Shown: positions 1 to 9,249, counted from the stretch's first letter. The stretch is DNA of 64,000 nt from CAVSUR01 sp963846005 (GCA_963846005.1 CAWJUH010000003.1:124001-188000); one strand, 5' to 3'. Notes: generated by a model from the letters alone, not told the origin. A program made the numbers and translations.

Positions 1-1
1 C

Positions 2-709
2 GTGGAGGTGGAATCCGACGACGAGGGCGTCGCGGTGCTGGACGGCATCCGGCCGTGGCTGCCGGCCGTGCTGGCGATCAGCGCGAACTCGCCGTTCTGG
101 CAGGGGCGCGACAGCGGCTACGCCAGCTACCGCTACCAGGCCTGGGGCCGCTGGCCGTCGTCCGGCCCGGCCGCCGAGTTCGGCTCGGCCCGCGCCTACC
201 ACGAGCTGACCGGCGCCATGGTGGCCACCGGCACGGTGCTCGACCTCGGCATGATCTATTTCGACGCCCGGCTGTCGCGGCACTACCCGACCGTGGAGGT
301 CCGGGTCGCCGACGTGTGCCTGGACGCCGCCGACGCGGTACTGGTCGCCGCGCTGATCCGGGCGCTGGCCGAGACGCACGCCCGGGCCTGGCGGGCGGGG
401 CGGCCGCCCGCCGGGATCCCGGCCGAGCTGCTGCGGCTGGCGTCATGGCGGGCCAGCCGGTCCGGGCTGGACGGCGAGCTGCTCGACCCGCTGACGCTGC
501 GGCCCGGGCCGGCCGCCGCGGTGGCCCGCGCCCTGGTCGGTCACGTCCGGGACGCGCTGGCCGACGCCGGCGAGCTGCGGACCGTGGAAGGCCTGCTGGC
601 CGACGTGCTGCGGCGCGGCAACGGGGCCCGCCAGCAGCGGGAGGCCTACCGGCGGGACGGCCAGATCCTGGATGCCATCCGCCGCGCCGTCACCAGCCCG
701 CGCGGGTAG
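2..709 (+). CDS. Carboxylate-amine ligase, YbdK/GCS2 type (3' end only)
   Basis: C-terminal part of a glutamate-cysteine-ligase-family-2 protein; the gene enters from the left edge, so its N-terminal half and true start are not visible. The visible part begins near a stretch LRPWLPAVLAISANSPFWQG-like in style (residues about 17-37), followed by GYASYRYQAWGRWP, both typical of the YbdK/EgtA-like ATP-grasp-like ligase fold, then RVADVCLDAADAVLVAALIRAL. The family forms gamma-glutamyl-type peptide bonds (weak glutamate-cysteine ligase activity for YbdK). It ends 52 bases before the otsA start. The exact substrate cannot be read from this fragment. Confidence 0.75.
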   Translation: MEVESDDEGVAVLDGIRPWLPAVLAISANSPFWQGRDSGYASYRYQAWGRWPSSGPAAEFGSARAYHELTGAMVATGTVLDLGMIYFDARLSRHYPTVEVRVADVCLDAADAVLVAALIRALAETHARAWRAGRPPAGIPAELLRLASWRASRSGLDGELLDPLTLRPGPAAAVARALVGHVRDALADAGELRTVEGLLADVLRRGNGARQQREAYRRDGQILDAIRRAVTSPRG

Positions 710-748
710 CGGCGTGGACGGCGCCCGGACCGGCTGGCCGCCCGCCGA

Positions 749-761
749 TACAATCAGCCCC
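749..761 (+). promoter_or_regulatory. Leaderless promoter of otsA (-10 TACAAT)
   Basis: TACAAT at 749-754 is a near-consensus actinobacterial -10 hexamer. The predicted transcription start falls at about 761-762, exactly on the GTG used as the otsA start, and no Shine-Dalgarno sequence precedes that GTG. This fits a leaderless mRNA, which is common in actinomycetes. The -35 region is weak. Confidence 0.5.
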
Positions 762-2303
762 GTGTCCGCAACAAGGTCAGCCGGAGGGAACAGCCGGGAC
801 TCGTCCGCCCGCTACAGCTTCGTGGTGGTCGCCAGCCGGCTGCCCGTCGACCGGGTCGAAGGGCCGGACGGCAAGCCGGAATGGCAGCCCAGCCCCGGCG
901 GCCTGGTCACCGCGCTCGAGCCGGTCATGCAGGCCGCCGACGGGGCGTGGATCGGCTGGCAGGGCGCGGCGGGCGAGCCGCCGGAGCCGTTCGACACCGA
1001 CGGGATGCACCTGGTCAGCGTCGGGCTTTCGGCCGACGAGGTGCGCGACTACTACGAGGGCTTCTGCAACGCGACGCTGTGGCCGCTGTACCACGACGTC
1101 ATCGCCCCGCCGGAGTTCCAGCGGCCGTGGTGGGACGCCTACGTGCGGGTCAACCGCCGGTATGCGGAGATCGCCGCCCGGCTGGCCGCGCCCGGCGCCA
1201 CCGTCTGGGTGCACGACTACCAGCTCCAGCTGGTACCGGGCCTGCTGCGCGAGCAGCGCCGCGATATCCGCATCGGCTATTTCGCCCACATCCCGTTCCC
1301 CGGCTACGAGATCTTCGCCCAGCTCCCGTGGCGGCGCCAGATCGTGCTCGGCCTGCTCGGCGCCGACCTGGTCGGCTTCCAGCGCCAGGCCGACACCACC
1401 AACTTCCTGCGCGCCTGCCGCCGGGCGGCCGGGCTGTGGACCAGGGGGACTCAGGTCTGGGTGCCCGGCGCGGCCCCGGACGCCGGGCGCGAGCACCCGG
1501 CAGGCGGAGCCGGAGCCGGGGACGGAGCCGCAGACGGGCCCGAGGCGGGCGGGCGGCTGGTCCGCGCCGCCGCCTTCCCGATCTCGATCGACTCGGCGTC
1601 GTTCGAGCAGATCGCGCGCCGCGAGGAGGTGCGCGAGCGGGCCCGGGAGATCCGCAAGGCCCTCGGCGAGCCGGACATCGTCCTGCTCGGCGTCGACCGG
1701 CTCGACTACACCAAGGGCATCTTGCACCGGCTCAAGGCGTACGGCGAAGTGCTGCAGGAAGGCCGGCTCGAGGTGCCCGACGCCGTTCTGGTGCTGGTGG
1801 CCAGCCCCAGCCGGGAGCGGGTCGAGCAGTACCGGGTGCTGCGCGACGAGGTCGAGGTCACCGTCGGCCGGATCAACGGCGAGCACGGCGAGCTGGGCAA
1901 CCCGCCGGTGCATTACCTGCACCAGTCTTACCCGCGCGAGGAGATGGCCGCGCTGTTCCTGGTCGCCGACGTCATGCTGGTCACCTCGCTGCGCGACGGC
2001 ATGAACCTGGTCGCCAAGGAGTACGTGGCCTGCCGCTACGACGAGACCGGCGCGCTGGTGCTGAGCGAGTTCACCGGCGCGGCGGACGAGCTGACCAGCG
2101 CCCTCCTGGTCAACCCGCACGACATCGAGGGCCTGAAGGACGCGATCGTGCGGGCCGCGACGATCCCGCCGCGCGAGGCCAGGCGGCGGATGCGGGCTAT
2201 GCGGCGCCGGGTGCGCGAGCACGACGTGCGGCACTGGGCGTCGGCGTTCCTCGACGCCCTCGGCCAGGTGCCCGGCCGGGACCGCGAGCCGGCCGCCCCC
2301 TGA
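762..2303 (+). CDS. otsA: Trehalose-6-phosphate synthase
   Basis: Glycosyltransferase family 20 enzyme that joins glucose from a nucleotide sugar to glucose-6-phosphate, giving trehalose-6-phosphate in the cytosol. About 513 residues, normal for the family. Visible family signatures: ASRLPVDR and SPGGLVTAL at the N-terminus, WIGWQG, YYEGFCNATLWPLYHD, WVHDYQLQLVPGLLR, GYFAHIPFPGYEIF, GVDRLDYTKGI, and the C-terminal sugar-nucleotide site TSLRDGMNLVAKEYVACR. The open frame extends to an ATG at 672, inside the previous gene. The GTG at 762 is preferred because it sits just 3' of a good -10 box and because the family-conserved sequence begins soon after. A low-complexity insert (around residues 235-265) is Gly/Ala-rich. 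No otsB phosphatase gene is adjacent. Confidence 0.92.
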   Translation: MSATRSAGGNSRDSSARYSFVVVASRLPVDRVEGPDGKPEWQPSPGGLVTALEPVMQAADGAWIGWQGAAGEPPEPFDTDGMHLVSVGLSADEVRDYYEGFCNATLWPLYHDVIAPPEFQRPWWDAYVRVNRRYAEIAARLAAPGATVWVHDYQLQLVPGLLREQRRDIRIGYFAHIPFPGYEIFAQLPWRRQIVLGLLGADLVGFQRQADTTNFLRACRRAAGLWTRGTQVWVPGAAPDAGREHPAGGAGAGDGAADGPEAGGRLVRAAAFPISIDSASFEQIARREEVRERAREIRKALGEPDIVLLGVDRLDYTKGILHRLKAYGEVLQEGRLEVPDAVLVLVASPSRERVEQYRVLRDEVEVTVGRINGEHGELGNPPVHYLHQSYPREEMAALFLVADVMLVTSLRDGMNLVAKEYVACRYDETGALVLSEFTGAADELTSALLVNPHDIEGLKDAIVRAATIPPREARRRMRAMRRRVREHDVRHWASAFLDALGQVPGRDREPAAP

Positions 2304-2391
2304 GCCATGACGTCCTACCGCCGCTCAGGGAGCTGCGCTAGTCAGTGCAGCCCTGGCAGGCGGCGCTGGCCGCGCATGCCCGGCCCGGCGG

Positions 2392-2823
2392 TCACTGACC
2401 GAAGTCGGCCGGGGTGAACTCCCGCGGCTCGACCAGCACCAGCCAGTTCCCCGAGTTGTCCCGGATCAGCGCCTCGACCCCGTAGGGCCGCTCGGCGGGC
2501 TCGGCCAGGAACGTCACGCCCTTCGCGGCAAGCTCGGCGTGCGTCGCCCGGCAGTCGTCCACCCGCAGCCCGAGCCCGCCCATCTGGCCCTTCTCCAGCT
2601 GCCGCTGGACGAACGCCGCGGCCTCGTCGTCCAGCGGCGGTCCCGGCTTCATCAGCGTGACCTCCAGCTCGGGCTGGCGGGGATGGCAGATCGTGAGCCA
2701 GCGATAGCCCTCGCCCATGGTGACGTCGGTGTGCGGCCGGAAGCCGAGCACGTCGACGTAGAAGTCGCGGGCCTGGTCCTGGTCCAGGCAGTACACGGTC
2801 ACCAGCGAGATATTCGTGATCAT
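2392..2823 (-). CDS. VOC-family (glyoxalase/bleomycin-resistance fold) protein
   Basis: 143-residue single-domain protein of the vicinal-oxygen-chelate superfamily. Start ITNISLVTVYCLDQDQARDFYVDVLGF and end LIRDNSGNWLVLVEP are typical of the beta-alpha-beta-beta-beta modules that form small metal-dependent lyases, dioxygenases or drug-binding proteins. The substrate is not predictable. The ATG at 2823 overlaps the stop of the upstream araC-type gene by 4 bases (ATGA), so it is the last gene of a four-gene, translationally coupled operon and probably takes part in the same methylamine/betaine-linked process or its detoxification. Confidence 0.8.
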   Translation of the reverse strand: MITNISLVTVYCLDQDQARDFYVDVLGFRPHTDVTMGEGYRWLTICHPRQPELEVTLMKPGPPLDDEAAAFVQRQLEKGQMGGLGLRVDDCRATHAELAAKGVTFLAEPAERPYGVEALIRDNSGNWLVLVEPREFTPADFGQ

Positions 2824-3320
2824 GAGGCGACGGTACCGGCCAGCGGCCGCGGCGTGCTTCTCCCAGGTTGCTCGATCTGCGGCGGCCCGGCCAGCGCTGG
2901 CCCGGCGGCCGTGCCGGACGGGTTCACGGTGCCGCACATGAACAGGTAGCAGCCGGGCACCCGGGGCCCGCCGAGCCGGGCCCACCGGTCCCGGTAGGCG
3001 CGCGGGCTCTCCCCGGTGAGCCGGGAGAACCGGGCCGAGAAGGACCCGAGGCTGGCGAAGCCCACCAGGCCGCAGACCTCGGTGATGGTCAGGTTGGCGT
3101 GCCGGAGCAGGTCCTGGGCCCGCTCGATCCGCCGCCGGGTGAGGTAGCGGATCGGGGTCTGCCCGTAGGCGGCCTTGAAGCTGCGGGCGAAGTGGAACTT
3201 CGACATCCGGGCCACCGCGGCCAGCCGGCCGGTGTCCAGATCCCGGGCAAAGTGCCGGTCGATGTGGTCGCGGGCGCGGCGCAGGTGCGCGAGCAGTTCC
3301 GGCGGGACCGGCCCGGTCAC
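2820..3320 (-). CDS. AraC-family transcriptional regulator, DNA-binding domain only
   Basis: 166 residues from the GTG at 3320. Two helix-turn-helix motifs are visible: RLAAVARMSKFHFARSFK (about residues 27-45) and the classic second half ITEVCGLVGFASLGSFSARF followed by TGESPRAYR. There is no N-terminal ligand-binding domain, unlike typical full-length AraC proteins of about 300 residues, so its effector (if any) is not evident. After the HTH there is a 40-residue Pro/Gly-rich tail. The start overlaps the stop of the BHMT-like gene (GTGA) and the stop overlaps the VOC gene start. It is probably the local regulator of this operon (inference). Confidence 0.85.
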   Translation of the reverse strand: MTGPVPPELLAHLRRARDHIDRHFARDLDTGRLAAVARMSKFHFARSFKAAYGQTPIRYLTRRRIERAQDLLRHANLTITEVCGLVGFASLGSFSARFSRLTGESPRAYRDRWARLGGPRVPGCYLFMCGTVNPSGTAAGPALAGPPQIEQPGRSTPRPLAGTVAS

Positions 3321-4357
3321 GGCGCGGTGTTCCAGGCGTGCAGGAACGCGGCGTCCTTGGCCGCGATGTCGGAGCGGTACATCGGGTGCAGTTCCATCGA
3401 CGGCGAGTATTTCGCGGCCGGCGGCTCGCGGCCGATGGCCTCGGCCATCGCGCGCACGTGCTGGGGCGCGCCGCCGCAGCACACCCCGAGGTACCCGACG
3501 CCGAGGTCCCGGGCCCGGCGGGCGAAGTCGGCCAGCTCGAACCGGGTGCAGGTGAAGGGCTCGAGCGCGACCGGGAACGCCTGCGCCCCGCCGGGCAGCC
3601 GCAGCGACTCCATGGTCGGGAACTGGGGCGTGGTCTGCAGCGGCACCGGCTGGGCGGCGACCGGGCAGTCGACGGCCGCGCGGACCTGCTCGATCAGCGG
3701 CAGCATGGTCTGCGGCCCGCGGTCGCAGTTCAGCCCGACCACGGCCGCGCCGGCCGCGGCCAGGATGCGGCAGGCCTCGGCGTAGCCGTACCCGTCGCGG
3801 GTGGTCTCCGGCTGGGTGGTGGCCAGCGTCACCATCGCGGGCAGGCCGAAGCTGCCGGTGACCTCCAGCGCGATCAGCGCCTCGCCCAGGTAGTCGTTGG
3901 TCTCGGAGATGACGAAGTCGATGCCCTCGTCGACCGCCCAGCCGATCTGCTCGGCGTAGGTGGCGCGCACGGCGTCGTTGCTGGCCGGGTCGCCGGGGTC
4001 GTAGACCCAGGTGTTGCAGACGTTGCCGGCCACCAGCGCGCCGCCTTCGGCGGCGACCTCCCGGGCCAGCCGCACGGCCTGCCGGTTCATCGCCTCCAGG
4101 TCACCCTCGCGGCCGACGTCGCGGAGCTTCTCCCGGTGCGCGTAGTAGGTGAGCGCGACCATGACCTCGGCGCCGGCCCGCAGGAACTCGCGGTGCAGCT
4201 CGGTGACGGCGGCGGGGAAGTCCAGCACCACCTCGGGCACGAACGGGCCGGCCTTGATGTAGCCGCGCCGTTCCAGCTCGAATACGTAGCCCTCGGCGCC
4301 GAGCACGGGGCCTGCGGCCAGCCGCTCGAGGATGCCGCGCGGCGCGGTCGTGGTCAT
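3317..4357 (-). CDS. Homocysteine/betaine-type S-methyltransferase (BHMT-like)
   Basis: 346 residues of the zinc-dependent homocysteine S-methyltransferase family. The zinc cysteines are visible: the first in VVGLNCDRGPQ (around residue 205) and the vicinal pair in YLGVCCGGAPQHVRAMAEAI, which closely resembles the betaine-homocysteine methyltransferase zinc motif. N-terminal ERRGYIKAGPFVPEVVL and AGAEVMVALTYYA also match BHMT rather than the cobalamin-dependent MetH. It should transfer a methyl group from a betaine or sulfonium donor to homocysteine. It sits between a sarcosine-oxidase-like flavoprotein and an AraC regulator, with 4-base overlaps on both sides. This context supports catabolism of glycine betaine or another N-methylated compound. 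The real methyl donor is unknown. Confidence 0.85.
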   Translation of the reverse strand: MTTTAPRGILERLAAGPVLGAEGYVFELERRGYIKAGPFVPEVVLDFPAAVTELHREFLRAGAEVMVALTYYAHREKLRDVGREGDLEAMNRQAVRLAREVAAEGGALVAGNVCNTWVYDPGDPASNDAVRATYAEQIGWAVDEGIDFVISETNDYLGEALIALEVTGSFGLPAMVTLATTQPETTRDGYGYAEACRILAAAGAAVVGLNCDRGPQTMLPLIEQVRAAVDCPVAAQPVPLQTTPQFPTMESLRLPGGAQAFPVALEPFTCTRFELADFARRARDLGVGYLGVCCGGAPQHVRAMAEAIGREPPAAKYSPSMELHPMYRSDIAAKDAAFLHAWNTAP

Positions 4358-5547
4358 GGGGATGCCTCCTGCCTGGTCGCGGGCGCCCCGGCGAACCGCC
4401 CGGGCGCGAAGCGGCTGATGTCGTACACGGTGCCCTGCTGCAGGGCCAGCTGGGCGAGGACCCGGCCGACCCACGGGGCGAACTTGTAGCCGGTGCCGCG
4501 CCAGCCCACCCCGGTGTACAGCGGGCCGGGCCCGGGCACCGGGCCGAGGATGAAGGTGTCGTCGGCGACCAGGTCGTAATGGCAGGTGTCTACCCCGCTG
4601 GCCTCGGCCACGTCTACCGTCTCGACCGCGTGCAGGCCCGGCAGGCACTCGGCCACGAAGTCCGCCACGCCGGCGATGCGGCTGTCGGCCCGGGGCACGT
4701 CCGGCGGGTTGTACAAGGCGATCTTCACGCCCGGCGTCCGGCCGTCGTACAGCGGGTGGCCGTAGATGCCGACATCGAGGTAGGCGAAGACCGGCAGCTC
4801 CGTCTCGGTGAACGCCGCCCGGTCGCCGGGACCGGGGATGAAGTACTTCGACTCCGCGGGCCGGTCCGGCCGCAGCGGGAACCGGACCGGGCAGTCCGGC
4901 ACCAGGCCGAGCACGTCGTTGGTGCCGAGGCCCGCCGTGACCACCAGCACGTCCGATTCCGCGGTGCCCGCGTCCGTGCGCACCTGCCAGCTGCCGCCGG
5001 ACCGGGTGATGGCGCGCACCGGGGCGTTCTCGGTCAGCACCGCGCCGCGGCTGCGGACGGAATCGCGCAGCGCCCGGGTGATGACGGCCAGGTCGGCGAA
5101 CCCGCCGTCGGCATCCAGCCAGGCGGCGTCCACCGCGAACTGGGGGAACTGCTCGCGCATCCGGGCCGCGTCCAGTTCCTCGCAGGGCAGCCCGAGCTGG
5201 CGCAGGACGGCGTAGCTGGCCGCCCCGTAGGTGCCGGCGATGTCGGGCGTCACGCTCGCCTTGGCCAGGTTGAGGCAGCCGCCGCCGATGATCAGCGGCT
5301 CGCCGAGCTCGCGTTCCAGCTCCCGCCACAGCCGCCGGGACTCGGCCGCCAGCCGGGCGTACAGCGGGTCGAGATAGTCGCTGCGCACCGACCTGGTCAG
5401 GCCGAACGATGCGGTGGCCGGGTCCCCGATCCGGGAGCAGTCCAGGACGCTGACGCTGGCCGCCAGCGGCGCCGCGTGGTACGCGGTCATCAGGCCCATG
5501 ATGCCGCCGCCGATGATCGTCAGCCGTCTGCCCCCGACGTCCGTCAC
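4354..5547 (-). CDS. FAD-dependent amine oxidase of the DAO/monomeric sarcosine oxidase family
   Basis: About 397 residues from the GTG at 5547, chosen because GGAG lies about 10 bases upstream and the dinucleotide-binding motif LTIIGGGIMGLMTAYHA follows almost at once; an ATG at 5619 would add 24 Arg-rich residues. C-terminal GVGWRGTGYKFAPWVGRVLAQLAL is the second FAD signature of the sarcosine oxidase family. The Cys in VDTCHYDLVADDTFIL lies where monomeric sarcosine oxidase carries its covalently flavinylated cysteine (family knowledge, position by eye). Expected reaction: oxidative N-demethylation of a secondary amine, giving formaldehyde and H2O2. First gene of the operon with BHMT-like, AraC and VOC genes, so an N-methyl amine catabolic role is likely. 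Confidence 0.82.
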   Translation of the reverse strand: MTDVGGRRLTIIGGGIMGLMTAYHAAPLAASVSVLDCSRIGDPATASFGLTRSVRSDYLDPLYARLAAESRRLWRELERELGEPLIIGGGCLNLAKASVTPDIAGTYGAASYAVLRQLGLPCEELDAARMREQFPQFAVDAAWLDADGGFADLAVITRALRDSVRSRGAVLTENAPVRAITRSGGSWQVRTDAGTAESDVLVVTAGLGTNDVLGLVPDCPVRFPLRPDRPAESKYFIPGPGDRAAFTETELPVFAYLDVGIYGHPLYDGRTPGVKIALYNPPDVPRADSRIAGVADFVAECLPGLHAVETVDVAEASGVDTCHYDLVADDTFILGPVPGPGPLYTGVGWRGTGYKFAPWVGRVLAQLALQQGTVYDISRFAPGRFAGAPATRQEASP

Positions 5548-5713
5548 CTCGCACGCTCCGTTTCCCGCGGCCCGCACCGCAGCCCGGCGTTCCCGCCGCA
5601 GCCGGCGGCGGGACTCCATTGCAGCATGCCGGCCCGGAGCTGGCCTACCGGACCGGCTGATCAGGCCGCCGGTCGTGAGCGCCCGCGGGGCCCGAAGCGA
5701 TCGGCTGGGGCTT

Positions 5714-5731
5714 CCGGGGGTCCTCCCCCGG
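5714..5731 (-). terminator. Short GC hairpin downstream of the DUF2993 gene
   Basis: CCGGGGG (5714-5720), loop TCCT, CCCCCGG (5725-5731): a perfect 7-bp stem 12 bases beyond the stop of the minus-strand gene ending at 5743. No U-tract follows, as is usual for actinomycete terminators. Confidence 0.5.
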
Positions 5732-5742
5732 GCTCACACCGG

Positions 5743-6489
5743 TCAGCCGCTGAACGAGAGGTCCTGGCCGCCCAGATCGCCGGTCAGGCCCCGCGGCGTC
5801 ACCGACAGCCTGGTCACTTTGAGACCGAGCGGCAGCTTCGGCAGCGGCACCGTGATGTGACGGATGGACCCGAGCAGCGAGCCGGGCACCCCGCCGGAGG
5901 AAGTGAGCTGGGCCGAGATCTTGTTGCCGGGCAGGACCCTGATCCGCCAGGTGACCGAGAAGCTGGTGACCAGCACGTTCACGGTGGCCTTGACCGAGTG
6001 CGCGCCGGCCGGCTGCAGCGTCATGCCGGTGCTGCCGAGCGCGGAGCCGAGCGGCCCGGCCTGATGCGCCAGCGCGCTGGAGATTGCCGGGAAGCTGATG
6101 AACACCGTGCCCGCCAGCCGGTCCACCGTGCCGCCGTGGAAGCTGGAGTCGATGTGCACGCCGTTCAGCGCGGCCTTGATGCTGGTGATGGTGAGCGGGC
6201 CCTCCTTGACGTCGGTGGAGCTGATGTCCACCGTGCGCAGGTCGCGGGCCGCGACCTGGGTCAGGAACGGGAAGCCCTGGATGGTCACGTCCGGTTTCTT
6301 CGGGAACCCGTGGCTCTTGATCTGGTCGGCCATCACCCCCTCGGCCAGGGCCTTGGCGCCGAAGTCGGCCGCCACCAGCAGCCCGATCACCACGACCAGG
6401 ATGATCACCGTGATGCGCAGCGGGTGCCGCCGGCGCGGGGCAGGGCCGGGCGGATAGGGCGCATAGGGTGCAGTAGGCGGATAACTCAC
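5743..6489 (-). CDS. DUF2993 (LmeA-like) membrane-anchored protein
   Basis: 248 residues. A short Pro/Tyr-rich cytoplasmic tail is followed by one transmembrane segment (about residues 25-45, IIL VVVIGLLVAADF region) and an extracytoplasmic domain beginning KALAEGVMADQIKSH and GFPFLTQVAARDLRTVDI, typical of DUF2993. The family includes mycobacterial LmeA, which affects mannan chain elongation in the periplasm; whether that role applies here is unknown. It follows the receptor kinase gene on the same strand with a 45-base gap and could be cotranscribed. Confidence 0.75.
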   Translation of the reverse strand: MSYPPTAPYAPYPPGPAPRRRHPLRITVIILVVVIGLLVAADFGAKALAEGVMADQIKSHGFPKKPDVTIQGFPFLTQVAARDLRTVDISSTDVKEGPLTITSIKAALNGVHIDSSFHGGTVDRLAGTVFISFPAISSALAHQAGPLGSALGSTGMTLQPAGAHSVKATVNVLVTSFSVTWRIRVLPGNKISAQLTSSGGVPGSLLGSIRHITVPLPKLPLGLKVTRLSVTPRGLTGDLGGQDLSFSG

Positions 6490-6534
6490 CGCACTTCTCC
6501 TGTCGTCTGGTCCGATGGTAGGCGTGGTGGCCGG

Positions 6535-9067
6535 TCAGGGAATCGAGCTGATGCTGACCGCCTGCACCTGGCCCGACCCGGTGTCGGCCACCAGCAGGGT
6601 GCTGTTGATGGTCGCGAAGTCGCGCGGCTCGGCCCCGGTGCCGATCCGGGCCACCAGCGCGTGCTTCTTGTCGCCGGCGAGGGCCTTGCTGGTGTTCACC
6701 ACCATCAGGTCGGGCCGGGTGCCGGGCTGGTGGCTCTTGGCCGAGTCGGCGACCACGATCTCGCTGCCGCCCTTGATGAAGGTCTCGCCGATCGGGTTGG
6801 CGCCGACCGGCACGACCGCCTGCAGGGCGTGCGCGCTGTCGGTGCGCATCTTGGCCGCCGAGAAGGCCAGCAGCGCGTTGCTCTGCTGGGTGGTGACCCA
6901 TACCGTCCCGCCGTCGGCGGAAACCATGACCCGCGACGGGTTGTAGCCGGCCCGCACGGTCGCCACCACCGACTTCGGCGAGGCGGCCTCGGCGCTGTTC
7001 AGGTTCAGCACGCTGACCGTGCCCGGGCCGATGTCGCTGGCGCCCATGTTGGCCACGTACAGCCACGGGCCGGATTGGGCCATGCCGACCGGCTGGCCGC
7101 CGACGCTGATCAGGCCGACCAGGCCCTTGGTGAACCGGCTGGCCAGCGCGGTGCGCAGATCGAAGACGGCCAGCTGGCCGTGCGCCTTGCCCGGTTCCTT
7201 GAGCGTCACGAAGGCGAACCGGCTGTCCGGCGAGACCGCGACCTCCTGGGCCGAGGTACCCGGGCTGGTCAGCTGCCCGACCACCGGGCTGCCGCTGGTC
7301 TTGGCTTCCCTGGTGCTGACCACGATCGCGCCGCCGCGGCTGGCCGCCAGCACGTAGCCCTTGCCGTTCAGGTTCGCGTAGGCCTCGCCCAGCGCCGGGC
7401 CGGGCAGGCTGATCGTGCGGTGCAGGGCGATGCCGAGGCCGGTGTTGTTGGTCAGCATCGCGATCGATGGGCTGCTGAGCCCGACGTAGGAGAACTGGCC
7501 GCCGCCGCCGGGCTGCACGAAGAACGGCTGCCCGCCGACGGTCAGCTCCCGGGACCTGACCCCGTGCGCCAGCGGGGCCGTCGCGGCGGCGGTGACCTGG
7601 CCGGGCAGGGCGGCGGCCGCGGCGCTGGTGCCCGGGCCGCCGCCGCGGCCGAGCAGCGCGTACGCGCCGCCGCCGATGATCAGCGCGGCGACCACCACGG
7701 CGGCCGTGATCAGCAGCGCCCGGGAGCGCCGCCGGGTCGGCATCGCGCCGGTCGGGGCGGCCGGGGCGTACAGCGGGTCGGTAATGCCCGGGCGGGTGTA
7801 GCGGCCGCCGCCGGAGATCGCGGCCTGGGTCGGCGGATCGGCCCCGGACAGGGCCGCCTCGGCGGGCGGCTCGCCCGGCCGGGACCCAGCCGGGTACCAG
7901 CCACCGGGCGGCTGGGCAGGCGGGTACGAGCCCGGCGGCTCGGCAGGCGGGTACGAGCCCGGCGGCTCGGCAGGCGGGTACGAGCCCGGCGGCTCGGCAG
8001 GCGGGTACGAGCCCGGCGGCTCGGCAGGCGGGTACGAGCCGGGCTGGCAGGCGGGTACGAGCCGGGCGGCTCGGCGGGGCCGGGGCGGCCGGGCGGATAG
8101 GAAAGGATGTCGCTGCCCGGGCTGGTGGTCTCGGTGGCCGAGGCGCCGGGCGGCTGGCTCGCGGCCACGGTGTGGCCGGGCCCGGAGTGCGACGCGAGGC
8201 CGAGGCTGTCGCGCAGCGCCCCGGCGAATTCCCGGCAGCTGGCGTACCGGTCCTGCGGCGCCTTGGCCATCGCCCGGGCGAACACCGCGTCGACGCCTGG
8301 CGGCAGGCCGGGCCGGCGCGACGTCAGCGCCGGCGGCGGCTCGGACAGCTGCGCGTAGATGACTCCGAGGCCGAGATCACGCCGGAACGGCGGCAGGCCG
8401 CTGAACAGCTCGAACGCCGTGCAGGCCAGGGCGTACTGGTCGGCGGCCCCGTCCGCCGGCCGGCCTTCGATCTGCTCCGGCGCGACGTAGTCCAGCGTGC
8501 CGAGGAACTGGCCGGTGGCGGTCAGCCCGGTGGACGACAGCGACGGTCTTGCTCAGCCCGAAGTCGGACAGGTAGACGTGGTCGGCGGTCACTGTCAGTA
8601 GCGACCGAGCCCAGCAGCATGTTGGCCGGCTTGACGTCCCGGTGCACCAGGCCGTGCGCGTGCGCGTTGTCCAGGGCGGCGGCGACCTGGCCGGTGATAT
8701 CCATCGCCCGGGGTGGCGGCAGCGGGCCGAGCCGGTCGAGCAGCGTGCGCACGTCCCCGTCGGGGACATAGCGCATGGCGATGAACAGCACCCCGCCGGC
8801 CTCGCCGGCCTCGAAGACCGGGATGATGTGCGGGTCGTCGACCGCCGCGGCGGCCCGGGACTCGCCGATGAAGCGCTGGCGGAAGGCCTGGTCGGCGGCC
8901 AGCGCCGGGGAAAGGATCTTCAGCGCCACCTGGCGGCCGAGCCGCTCGTCGCGGGCGCGGAACACCACGGCCATGCCGCCCTGGCCCAGCTGCCGGTCCA
9001 GCCGGTAGCCGGCCAGCTGCGAGCCGGGCGCGAAGCCGCCGGGAATCGCAGTATTGTCCTCGCTCAC
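6535..9067 (-). pseudogene. Ser/Thr receptor kinase with extracellular beta-propeller (PknD-like), frame broken
   Basis: One gene of about 840 codons, read in at least four frame segments. From the GTG at 9067 the kinase domain shows the glycine loop LGQGGMAVVFRARD, the lysine motif VALKIL and HGLVHRDVKPANMLLG. A frame break near 8600 follows, then YLSDFGLSK in another frame, a break near 8540, and the domain end FARAMAKAPQDRYASCREFAGAL. A Pro-rich linker of 27-base repeats follows; one repeat is 4 bases short (about 8040), shifting frame again. The last segment (7743-6535, intact) has a transmembrane helix (LLITAAVVVAALIIGGGAYALL) and a YVTN/NHL-like beta-propeller with blade-like repeats such as VMVSADGGTVWVTT. 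The layout matches M. tuberculosis PknD. All catalytic motifs survive, so sequence error is at least as likely as real decay. Confidence 0.75.
7917..8072 (-). repeat. 27-bp tandem repeats encoding a Pro-rich juxtamembrane linker
   Basis: Copies start at 7917, 7944, 7971, 7998, 8025 and 8048. The first five are spaced exactly 27 bases; the last interval is 23, a 4-base deficit that breaks the kinase frame. In the correct frame each unit encodes a nine-residue YPPAEPPGS-type motif. Confidence 0.9.
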
Positions 9068-9237
9068 CGCGCCTCCAGCGCCCGCCCCGGCACCCGCGGC
9101 CGGTGTGCTCGCCGAGCATAGCCGGGTCCCGCCGCGGGCGGGGCAGCCCGGGCCCAGCAGGCCCGCGCCCGATCCTCGTTATCCCCCGATCTTCACTTAG
9201 GTCACGGTGAGTGATGCTTATCCGGGGTGATTTCTCT

Positions 9238-9249
9238 TACAGTGAGCGG
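9238..9249 (+). promoter_or_regulatory. Leaderless-type -10 (TACAGT) of the FHA-ABC gene
   Basis: TACAGT at 9238-9243 lies seven bases before the GTG at 9250, with no Shine-Dalgarno between them, consistent with a leaderless transcript. It sits in the 182-base divergent region between the kinase gene and this exporter gene. Confidence 0.45.

Noticed and set aside
55..2004. Long open frame in the +1 phase over the ligase and otsA genes
   Set aside because: Arg/Pro/Ala-rich shadow frame caused by high GC; the otsA frame carries all family motifs.
7917..8072. CRISPR-like array (regular 27-base repeats)
   Set aside because: The repeats are directly adjacent with no unique spacers and encode a Pro-rich protein linker.
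4579..8100. 1173-codon open frame antisense to the operon and kinase genes
   Set aside because: Composition is typical of antisense GC-rich shadow translation (His/Arg/Gln/Ala) with no recognisable domain; the opposite strand holds real genes.
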